NCBI GenBank assembly: GCA_034231615.1
Contig: CM067319.1
Coordinates: forward strand, 11,728,001 to 11,792,000
DNA length: 64,000 nucleotides
Source: Meghimatium bilineatum
Lineage: Eukaryota; Mollusca; Gastropoda; Stylommatophora; Philomycidae
Direction: 5' to 3'
The notes below the pieces were generated by a model. That model saw only the letters and a program-made list of their open reading frames with translations, made no database searches and had not been told where the DNA came from. Shown here in pieces: positions 30,775 through 39,889 of this stretch (the stretch's first letter is position 1; every line of letters starts with the position of its first letter). The position numbers and the translations under genes are program-made.

Positions 30775-31070
30775 AACATGATTATTTTGATCTTGCTAGA
30801 TATTCAGGCCAGTTGCCAGGACGAAGCTCCCAGTATTCTCCAGGTCAGAGCGGCTGTCCCAAAATGTTTACCTCAGTTCAGTCCAGTGTGATCATGTCTT
30901 GCCTCCCAGTTTTTTGTAATATAAACCGTCTTGGCGTAGGAGCCTATGTGCTCAGTAACCTATTCCGCATGGGCATTCATTTGCTTTTGCCACCCTGATC
31001 CGTACAGGTGGCCCTGTAGTCTGAAGTGGCCAGTTCTAAGTCGAAAGACGATGGTCTGTGATTTCTTATG
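30775..31070 (-). mobile_element. RNH-A LINE C-terminus, decayed
   Basis: The minus strand, across shifts, reads RLRTGHFRLQGHLYGSG, QMNAHAE and the C-terminal block equivalent to WGSRSDLE. It corresponds to 11535-11770 of the RNH-A copy. Several indels are present. Confidence 0.65.
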
Positions 31071-31199
31071 AAATTGGTGTATGGGGTCTAGTTTATTATC
31101 AATACACATATCTATTGCTGTAAGGTATAATGGTAGCGGATTAATGTTCTGTCCTAACAGAATGGCAGAGGATATCTGAATTATTCCATTTAGTGCTGT

Positions 31200-33010
31200 T
31201 CTAAATAAACAATCACATAATCACAAATGATGGTAGATGTGGAACAGAAGTTAAAATGAGAACAAGAATGACTAAAAGTACTTTCAATGACAAGAAGAAA
31301 ATAGTTTGTTTGTTTGTTTTGCGTTCGCTCCATTGTAACCATCACGGATATCCGTGTGATTTCCGCCGGGAGCGTGATTACGTTGTGCCACCGTTATGCG
31401 CCTTGTAGGCCTAGCACATCCGATTTCGGCATGCCTTGACAATTCGGGTGGGCTACCCTTAGCCTGTGACAGCCTCTATATCTGTCTCCAGGCACGCGTA
31501 GTGGCGACTCTTCGCCCAGACAATTTTTGCTCTCGTCTGACTCGTACGAGGTGTTCCACTGTCTATGAACTTGCCTCGTGTAATTGGACGTGCTGTGCCT
31601 GTGCCCATTGGGTACTGAACCGTTTCTCATCCGTAAGCCTGGTTCCTTAAGGGGAAGAACTCAACAGAGGAGTTGGAACCTGGCTCGTTCGCCCTCTTAG
31701 CCGAGGTGTCATTCACTGACATCGTGTACCCCTTGTCCAAGTTCGAGTCTCACACCACGCGTTTGAGAGCAAGGCGTTCTCGATCTGAGCGTCCTTGTCC
31801 CAATAGCGCCTGAGCCCATCAGGTACTGAACCCTTTCTCTCTTCAAGTGTATTTCCGGTGTAGGAAACCTTGACAGTAGAGTTGGGCCAGGACTACCATC
31901 GTTGTCCCTTTCTTGCCTAAACCCATCGGGCACAGAACCCTTTCTCTTCGCGAGCATATTTCCGGTTTAGGAAGGCTCGACATTAGAGTTGGATTAGGTC
32001 TTCTTGCTTTACCAAACGCCAATGAATGGGTCTGGGTCTCTGCCTGTAAGGAACACAGGTAACTAGAAGGTCGTCTCGAGCTGACGGAGCTAGTAGTTCC
32101 CCTTTCCTAGGAACTTTTCACTTTCTATTTGCAGTTCGCGCTGCCCTCTAGCGCTGTTCTGCCCTTTCAATGTTTCATTGTACTCGGTATGAAATCTATT
32201 TGTCTCTCGCCATGCATCTACCTTTACGTGCATTTTACATTGGCCGCCCCTCCAATGTTCGGACTGGATTGACTAGCTTCACTGTATATCGACAGTGTCG
32301 CTATATGTGGTGATGCTGGTGGTGTCAGAGATATTGTCTGTCTCTTGTGCAGTCAAATCTCTTTCCATCTGCTACCTCCACATTCTCGGACACGATCCCC
32401 AAATGATTTGGCCAGAATCAGCTCGAACTGCTGTATTTCTGTTTCCAGGGTGCACCGCGTGGAGGTACATTTGGGATCTTGGTTATCTGCTAACCCTGGG
32501 TCCGCTTAGAGCAATGCGTTCCCTTTGCACCCCAGGAAAATAGTAACATCTAAACGAATTACACAAAAAACGAAAAATGTGAATTATAAAATGCTACATC
32601 TATTCTATATTAATGTATGGCTCAGAAACATGGGCACTGAACACACAACTAGAAGACATAATTGATATCTTTGAGATGTGGATGTATAGAAGAATAGAGA
32701 GAACATCATGGAAACAGAGAAAAAAAACAGACAAAGAGGTGCTAACTACACGTCGTATGAAGGAAGAAGGAAATACAGTTGAAATAAAACAAAGTATTTT
32801 GGACATATTTAAAAGGCATGACAGTTTGTTGAAGACCTTACTTGAGGGTAAAGTCGAAGGGAAGTGAGTAAGAGGTAGGCAGAGATACAAGTGGGGGGAG
32901 AAACATCACGAGATGGAAAGGTTACATTCTAGCAGAGTGCACCACCAAGACAAGAGATAAGGGGTTGTTGGAAGTCTGTTGCAGCCAACCTTTCTTGCGG
33001 AGACGGCACT
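31200..33010 (+). mobile_element. RTE/BovB-like LINE C-terminus, interrupted
   Basis: 31210-31305 reads ITNDGRCGTEVKMRTRMTKS and TFNDKKKI. After a 1.2-kb insertion it resumes at 32536 with VTSKRITQKTKNVNYKM, then MYGSETWALNTQLEDIIDIF, EMWMYRRIERTSWKQ, RHDSLLKTLLEGKVEGK and a 3' end with CAGCCAACCTTTCTTGCGGA. The join is in frame. It is a close relative of 22595-24425. Confidence 0.8.
31306..32535 (-). mobile_element. (CAAA)-tailed retroposon, long form, 9-bp TSD
   Basis: GAAAATAGT flanks it at 31297-31305 and 32536-32544. The minus strand begins GGGGTGCAAAGGGAACGC and ends GAGCGAACGCAAAACAAACA. Its ends match the 487-bp copy at 10915-11401 with scattered substitutions, but it contains an extra block (about 31714-32465). 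That block carries further diverged copies of a roughly 100-bp motif, GGGTACTGAACCGTTTCTC (31610), AGGTACTGAACCCTTTCTC (31820) and GGGCACAGAACCCTTTCTC (31927). A 78-codon frame (31630-31394) is shared with the short copy. No RT, transposase or polymerase III promoter is evident. Confidence 0.85.
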
Positions 33011-33084
33011 AGTGATGATGAAAAACAAAAAGCTTTCAGAGAACGAGGAGCAAAATTTATTTTTCTTCAGAAAACGCCCGCAAA

Positions 33085-33760
33085 ATAAAACAGTTAATAA
33101 AACGTAGGATGAGAGAAGGATAAGAAATAAAACAGTTAATAAAACGTAGGATGAGAGAAGGATAAGAAATAAAAAGTTAATAAAACGTAGGATGAGAGAA
33201 GGATCAGAAATAAAACAGTTAATAAAACGTAGGATGAGAGAAGGATAAGAAATAACACAGTTAATAAAACGTAGGATGAGAGAAGGATAAGAAATAAAAC
33301 AGTTAATAAAACGTAGGATGAGAGAAGGATAAGAAATAAAACAGTTAATATAATGTAGGATGAGAGAAGGATAAGAAATAAAACAGTTAATAAAACGTAG
33401 GATGAGCGAAGGATAAGAAATAAAACAGTTAATAAAACGTAGGATTAGAGAAGGATAAGAAATAAAACAGTTAATATAATGTAGGATGAGAGAAGGATAA
33501 GAACTAAAACAGTTAATAAAACGAAGGATGAGAGAAGGATAAGAAATAAAACAGTTAATAAAACGAAGGATGAGAGAAGGATAAGAAATAAAACATTTAA
33601 TAAAAGGTAGGATGAGAGAAGGATAAGAAATAAAACATTTAATAAAAGGTAGGATGAGAGAAGGATAAGAAATAAAACAGTTAATATAATGTAGGATGAG
33701 AGAAGGATAAGAAATAAAACAGTCAATAAAACGTAGGATGAGAGAAGGATAAGAAATAAA
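33085..33760. repeat. 42-bp minisatellite, 16 copies
   Basis: The unit contains CAGTTAATAAAACGTAGGAT and GAGAGAAGGATAAGAAATAA. It directly follows the LINE at 31200-33010. The unit length is 14 codons, and a minus-strand frame rich in LLSSYLLLNVLF stays open for 113 codons; this is not a gene. Confidence 0.95.
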
Positions 33761-34005
33761 TTCGTATAAGGAACCGCATTGCCCATATGATCTACATCGA
33801 TTAGCGGTTGTTAATCTGTTCGCTTTGTCAGCCTTATGACAAATCTTATACAGTCTTATACTGGTGCATTTTTCGGAGATTCCTGGGCGTAATATTTTGA
33901 AGCTATGGTGTTACGTGCTATTTCTGCGTTCCCTTTCGTTTACATAGACGTGTGTGTGTGTGTGGGGGGGGGGAATCAAAGTACAATTAGGACGATCATC
34001 TAAGT

Positions 34006-34231
34006 CAGTGTTTCCCAACCTTTTTTTAACCATGCCCCCACTTAAGTCTTTCTAAAATTCTGAAGTCCCCCCCCCCCACCTCCATATGTAACATAAACAT
34101 GTTTTTATATTAAAAATTGAATTATTCCCTTAATGAAGCCTAATAACATCTTGTTCGTATTACCCCCCCCCCCCCCCCGAACAATTAATTTACCCCCATG
34201 TGAGGCGTGGGCCCCACGTTGGGAAACACTG
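34006..34231. mobile_element. hAT-type MITE, 226 bp, 8-bp TSD
   Basis: Terminal inverted repeats CAGTGTTTCCCAACCTTTTT and ACGTTGGGAAACACTG. They are flanked by ATCTAAGT (33998-34005) and ATCTAAGC (34232-34239), an 8-bp duplication with one change. Eight-base TSDs and CAGTGTTTCCCAACC ends are typical of hAT elements. Inside are runs of C and no coding capacity. Confidence 0.9.
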
Positions 34232-34267
34232 ATCTAAGCCATTCGAATCTTTCTTTTCAGATTCACC

Positions 34268-34428
34268 AATATCGCCGAAGACGGATGTGCCAGGTCAAAT
34301 AAATTGGCGAGACAACGCATTTCTATTCTCTGGGCTACATCCTGCTGGGAATCTAATACGACCATTGTCCTGCTGTAAAGAGACCCAGTGGGAGTTTGAA
34401 AATGAATGAAGAAGAAGAAGAAGACATC
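34268..34428 (+). mobile_element. S2 retroposon copy
   Basis: In order: ATCGCCGAAGACGGATGTGC, AATTGGCGAGACAACGCATT, CTCTGGGCTACATCCTGCTG, ACGACCATTGTCCTGCTG, GTGGGAGTTTGAAAATGAAT and GAAGAAGAAGAAGAAG. The start agrees with the 158-bp unit. I found no clean TSD. Confidence 0.8.
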
Positions 34429-34447
34429 CATCACTCACCTTACATGT

Positions 34448-34735
34448 GGGAGCCGCGTTAGCGCAGCGGTTAGCGCACTGGCTTCGCATATGAGTGGTCC
34501 TGGGTTCATTCCCCAACTGAGGCGGAAATGTTTTCAGATCGCAACGGCTCCCAGGTCGACCCAGCCTTAAATGGGTACCGGATTAATCCGGGAAGTAAAG
34601 ACTGCGAGGGAGAGGAGATGGCTACCGCCCTCATTTGCAGAGCCTGTGAAATGTGAGATCGCTAACATCTCACACCCTTACGGCATTCATAAATGCTATG
34701 GGTTACTTTACTTACTTTTACTTTACTTTTAATGT
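34448..34735 (+). mobile_element. tRNA-derived SINE with TTTAC-rich tail
   Basis: The head AGCCGCGTTAGCGCAGCGGT and TAGCGCACTGG holds an A-box-like TAGCGCAGCGG. The B-box-like GGTTCATTCCC is at 34503-34513. The body contains GGTCGACCCAGCCTTAAATG, GGTACCGGATTAATCC and GAGGAGATGGCTACCGCC. The 3' end is a run of TTACTTTAC units (34705-34733). Two parts of a second copy occur at 35111-35208 and 36093-36250. Confidence 0.88.
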
Positions 34736-35110
34736 ATGGCAGTGACCAATCGCAGTATAAGACTTGCCAACATAATTGAAACAAGCCTTTTGGGTCACAT
34801 TTTCGATTATTGCCGTGTTTTCGCCGGTCACTATTTATATGCCATGTGTCACCTGCGAACGCAGGTCAATGAAATGCATGGTAATAATCGACGACATGAC
34901 TCGACAAAAGGCTTGTTTGAATTATGTGTGTAGGTCTTGTATTCGCGGAAGTCACGCTACGGCCCGGTTTCAATACTTTCATCACGTACAAACTTATCGA
35001 TGTCTGCTGGAAGAAACTTGGCACATATTGGATTGGTCTTCACATAAATAATATCACGAAGTCGATTCACTAATAACAACATAATGTTTGTGTCTTCATA
35101 TGAGACATAT
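34736..35110. other. Unassigned sequence
   Basis: Two overlapping + frames are open (34736-34933 and 34776-35051) without a recognisable domain. No splice or start context argues for a gene. Confidence 0.35.
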
Positions 35111-36250
35111 TGTGGCTTCGCATATGAGTCGTCGTGGGTTCACTCCCCAGATGAGGCGAAAATGGTTTTCATATCGCAGCTTTTCCCAGGTCGACCCACC
35201 CTGAATATATTCATTCATTCATTTTCCTTTTGCGCTGAAGTTAGGGCAGAGGTCAGATCTCTCCAATTCTGTCTGCTCAAAGATATTGTGTGCAGTTCTT
35301 GAATAGTATGGATATTGATTGTTTTACTTTCTCTAAGTATTGTTCTTCTGAGTGTTTCTTTTGGTCTATCCCTTGCTCTTTTGCCTGTAGATATCCATTC
35401 AAGAGATTGGTGGTGTATTCTGTTGATGTCTGCGCGAAGGGCATTCTCGATGTAGGACCAATGGCGTTTTCTGATAACATCTGTGATGAAATTTTGATGT
35501 GTCTATTCTCTGATTTTATCATTCGATTTGAATTCACTCCAATGGGTGTTGGTTATCCTATGAAGACATTTGTTCTCAAAACTTAGTAATTTCTTTTCTA
35601 AAGATAAGGACCTTTTCCAGTTCTCACATCCATATGATAGCACAGGAATAACGCAGGAATTAAATAAGCGCATTTTCGTGCATGTGCTGATTGACTTTGA
35701 CCTCCAGATATTAGACAGTCTGTTAAAGTCACTTGATGCTAGTGCATTGCGAGTTGTAATTTCTTTCATGACATCACCGTCGAGTGTTAATTTGCTTCAT
35801 AGATAGAATTTGTGTACCTTTTCAAGTTGTTGTTCATTTAAAGTAATTGCTTTAGGTGAATTGATGAAGTCCATAATTTATGTTTTTGATGAGTTGATTT
35901 GGAGACATATTTGTCCTGCAATGAGTTTTAATCTATCAGTTTATGTTTTTGTGCATCTTGATGGTTTTCACTCAATAGTGCAAGATCATCGGCAAAATCC
36001 AGGTCTTCTAATGTTGTTTTATTTATTCATTTGATTCCTAAATTTGCGATGGATGTGCTTTTTCTCATAGCCCAGTCAATACGATATTGAACAATATTGG
36101 GTACCGGATTAATCGGAGAAGTAAAGACTGTGAGGGAGAGGAGATGGCTACCGCCTTTATATAAAGCAGAGCCATTGAAATGTGAGATCGCTAACAGTTC
36201 ATACCCTTACAGCGTTAATAAATGCTATGGGTTTATTTTATTTTTTACTT
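35111..36250 (+). mobile_element. tRNA-derived SINE split by a LINE insertion
   Basis: 35111-35208 (GGCTTCGCATATGAGTCGTC; CCCAGGTCGACCCACCCTGA) matches the head of the SINE at 34448. 36098-36250 (GGGTACCGGATTAATCGGAG; GAGGAGATGGCTACCGCC) matches its rest. The break falls at the same place in the SINE on both sides. AATAT is duplicated at 35204-35208 and 36093-36097. The A-box end is missing. Confidence 0.85.
35209..36092 (-). mobile_element. LINE-3w, 5'-truncated, inside a SINE
   Basis: On the minus strand it starts just before RT motif C (DLDFADDLALLSENHQDAQ near 35990) and runs through FNRLSNIWRSKSISTCTKMR, LSYGCENWKRSLSLEKKLL and GIDQKKHSEEQYLEKVKQ to the CAGCGCAAAAGGAAAATG end with a GAATGAATGAAT tail. 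Stops at several points and a shift near 35500 make it dead. The host SINE and a 5-bp TSD mark its limits. Confidence 0.85.
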
Positions 36251-36259
36251 ATGTCATTC

Positions 36260-36975
36260 GTGTGTTGCAGAGATCTGAGGAGGGAACAAAGAATATACAA
36301 TATTGTTACCAGCCGGCAAGCATTTGTACACCGCAAATAAGGAGATTTTGGGGATGGAGTTGGCTGTCCATCCTATAGAGGATCAAAGTAAAGTGACACA
36401 TAGGCAATGCTGATGTTGGGTGTTTCACGTCGAAATGTCCAGATATCAAATTTGTAAAAATTGATAACTAAATTGTAAATCCTAACACAATACATTCTGT
36501 TCTCTGAACCACATCCTGCTAATCTGCAGGAGTTTGACACAATGCATTCTGTTCTCTGAACCACATCCTGCTAATCTGCAGGAGTTTGACACAATGCATT
36601 CTGTTCTCTGAACTACATCCTGCTAATCTGCAGGAGTTTGACACAATGCATTCTGTTCTCTGAACCACATCCTGCTAATCTGCAGGAGTTTGACACAATG
36701 CATTCTGTTCTCTGAACGACATCCTGCTAATCTGCAGGAGTTTGACACAATGCATTCTGTTCTCTGAACGACATCCTGCTAATCTGCAGGAGTTTGACAC
36801 AATACATTCTGTTCTCTGAACCACATCCTGCTAATCTGCAGGAGTTTGACACAATACATTCTGTTCTCTGAACCACATCCTGCTAATCTGCAGGAGTTTG
36901 ACACAATACATTCTGTTCTCTGAACCACATCCTGCTAATCTGCAGTTTGAGAATGAAGGCATAACAAGAAGAGAA
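36260..36975 (+). mobile_element. S1 retroposon with internal tandem expansion
   Basis: The head part (GGGGATGGAGTTGGCTGTCC; GCTGATGTTGGGTGTTTCAC) and the tail part (CTGCAGTTTGAGAATGAAGG) match S1. Between them the block with CATTCTGTTCTCTGAACCAC is repeated nine times instead of once. Confidence 0.82.
36485..36952. repeat. 52-bp tandem array, nine units
   Basis: Units start at 36485 and every 52 bp to 36901 without an indel. Each holds CATTCTGTTCTCTGAACCAC, ATCCTGCTAATCTGCAGGAG and TTTGACACAAT. The unit is S1 sequence. Few differences between units (CCAC/CTAC/CGAC, GCATT/ACATT) indicate a recent expansion. Confidence 0.95.
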
Positions 36976-37015
36976 CGTGCAGGAAATAATCATGATTTCT
37001 ATATATGTAATTGAA

Positions 37016-37110
37016 GTGATGACAGTTGTAGTGATGACAGTTGTAGTGATGACAGTTGTAGTGATGACAGTTGTAGTGATGACAGTTGTAGTGATGACAG
37101 TTGTAGTGAT
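37016..37110. repeat. 15-bp tandem repeat
   Basis: Six perfect copies of GTGATGACAGTTGTA. Confidence 0.97.
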
Positions 37111-38230
37111 GAACCCATGCTCCCGTGGCAACGATATACGATGAGTACGAATATGGCACCTGCAAAACTGGAGACAACTCAGGGCTGCCATATTGTTGGG
37201 TAAAAGTGACGAATTTTCTTATTTTTAAGCGTTATTGGCCAATAATATTATTTAATTTTTGTCAATTGATAATTTTATATTTTGTTTTTTTAAGTTTATA
37301 TAAAATGTGAAAAAGACTTGTTGTCTATGTAGTTAATTGTTTATCTTATAAATGTTGCACAAAATACGACAAATAAACAGAATAAAACGTAATCTTCTAG
37401 TTGCATTTATTACAATTACATATCTTTATTTTTATTTAATTAATTCAAATATATTTTACTATGTTTTCAGTAGATTATGTACATTTTGCAAGTTAGGTAA
37501 ATTTTGATACCTACATTTGGTTAAATATAGATTGGACTATTTGGCAACCATGAGACAGTAGATCGACCTTAAATAAATAATCCCCATTCGGTGTTGACTA
37601 GTGAAAACTAACGATTGTGAGAATCTTCTGCTTGCATCACAAGCCTAGCAGCTGTAAAAAATATCTTATTGTCCAAACAAATATGTTTGTGAGCATTTGC
37701 CTTCGTGTACATGGCGGGTCTACCTCATCATATAAGTGTGTGAGATTGTACATGCGTGAGAGAGATTATGTGAAAGCGTATGTGTGTATATGTTTGAGTG
37801 TTCTAGTGTTTTATGGCAAGCTGATATAATTCGCCTCGCACACCAGGAAACCTGGTTCTTGTCACATTTTTATTACTATAGAAATGGCGAACATGAAAAA
37901 ACACGACGCGAGGGAAACTACACCAATTACGTTCCGTACAAACAATATACAAAGATAGCTAAAGGGCTATCATGTGGCAAATTGATAAATAAAAAATAGT
38001 ACAGTGGAACCTCTATATAGCGTATCAATTATAACATACATTCCTATATAACAACACAGCAACATCACATTGCTCTAACTGGAGAACACTAGTTTCTGCC
38101 TTTTTGCACTTTATTCGGCGCTGAAAGAACATAATAGATATACATACATACGAACAGAAAGACCACCAGACAGATAGATAACTAGACAGACAGTCAGATA
38201 TATAGATAGACATATATGTAGCTAGACAAA
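37111..38230. other. AT-rich unassigned sequence
   Basis: No gene, RNA gene or transposon recognised. Open frames up to 71 codons occur by chance in several frames. Confidence 0.45.
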
Positions 38231-38522
<292 letters not shown>

Positions 38523-38523
38523 G

Positions 38524-38618
38524 CAGCAGGAATTGCTGCTGGAACGGAGGGCGGAGCACTTATGGGAATGCCCCACGTACTGTTTAGCTAGTGTCTAATC
38601 AAGAATCAAGATAGACAG
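38524..38618 (+). mobile_element. RNH-C LINE 3' terminus
   Basis: GCTGCTGGAACGGAGGGCGG, AGCACTTATGGGAATGCCCC, ACGTACTG and TCTAATCAAGAATCAAG match the 3' ends at 45605-45700 (minus) and 48235-48310 (plus). Only the last 95 bp are present. Confidence 0.75.
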
Positions 38619-38676
38619 GCACAGACAGATATAGAGCCTATAGCTAAAAACAGAGACATACACATACACACACACT

Positions 38677-38829
<153 letters not shown>

Positions 38830-38889
38830 GAAATAGACCCATGAGTGGGGAAGAAGAGGACATTGAACTTGTAACTATAAAGATGTCAA

Positions 38890-39056
38890 AAGAAGGACTC
38901 CTGAGGACCTGGATTCAATCCACGGTTGGGACACGATTTTTTTTTCGGAGGTACAATCAAAATCCTTCCTGTACATTTCGCGACGTCTAAAAGCGGCTTT
39001 TAATTCCTTTGAAGCAGAGCAGGGAGGCTTCGCGCTGCTTCAAAGGAAAACATGCA
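38890..39056. mobile_element. 167-bp insert between 19-bp direct repeats
   Basis: GTAACTATAAAGATGTCAA occurs exactly at 38871-38889 and 39057-39075. The insert has a B-box-like CTGGATTCAATCCACG, a T9 run that could stop polymerase III, and a perfect 14-bp hairpin stem (TTCCTTTGAAGCAG at 39004, CTGCTTCAAAGGAA at 39035). I read it as a small retroposon, possibly tRNA-derived; the family is unknown. Confidence 0.6.
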
Positions 39057-39194
39057 GTAACTATAAAGATGTCAACATGGCATAAGCTTGAACGTTATTT
39101 TCTCGGTCGCCATTTGATGATTATTTAATATTGTATTATGTGTTATTTAAAGTGAATGGCTAACAACTCAAATGACTATTGTATTTCTATTCAA

Positions 39195-39605
39195 TCAATA
39201 AACCCATAACCCTTCAGGGTCGTAGGGATACCACATTGGATGCTTCAGCACACAGAGTCCTCCAGCGAATTATATCCTCAGCGATGCGGATGAGTGTGGA
39301 AATATCTAGCCCTGTCCATTCCTTGATGTTGTCTGTCCATGTCTTTATTTGACCCCCTCTGCTTCTTCCACCCTCGACAGATCCCCGCAGTATTGTTTTT
39401 GACATGGAATCGTGTCTGCATACATGTCCGAACCATGCTAGTTTCCGTCGTTTCACTATTGAAAGCAATGGCGCCTGGACACCTGCACACATCTCTACTT
39501 TATTTCTTACGTACGCATTGGTCTTATGTTCCCTATAGGAAATTCGTAGAATTCTTCTGTAGCATTTATTTCTATTGCTTAAATTTGAATATTCCTGGAA
39601 GGGAG
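39195..39605 (-). mobile_element. LINE C-terminal fragment
   Basis: A 92-codon minus-strand frame (39492-39214) reads KRRKLAWFGHVCRHDSMSKT, ILRGSVEGGRSRGGQIKTWT and DNIKEWTGLDISTLIRIAED. Upstream, NKCYRRILRISYREHKTNAY is found after a frameshift. This is a well-known LINE C-terminal layout, from a group different from LINE-1w and LINE-3w. RT is missing. Confidence 0.8.
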
Positions 39606-39889
39606 CCGGAGTTTAGACGTTAATGTTGGTGCCTAGCGAACAAGGAAGAGACCGATAGCCACCGGTTTAAATGGTAGCTCTGCAAATGGGCAAGGCGGGA
39701 CATCCATTTGTCCTGACATAAAGTATTATCACAGGTAGATGATATAAATGGATATCCCCCATATGGATATGGAAATCAACGGGAAACTACAACATTATTC
39801 TCCCAAGAAGAAAGTCATGGCGACACACGAAGTAGACCTACATTACTTAGTGTTAATATTGCAACGTCGAGCGTCTGATCGTTATCGCA

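Noticed and set aside
31306-32535. Ribosomal RNA-derived insert, because of its higher GC content
   Set aside because: I found no stretch resembling conserved 5S, 5.8S, 18S or 28S sequence.
34448-34520. Functional tRNA gene
   Set aside because: Box-like motifs are present, but the arms do not pair as a complete cloverleaf and the sequence continues into a SINE body with a repeat copy nearby.
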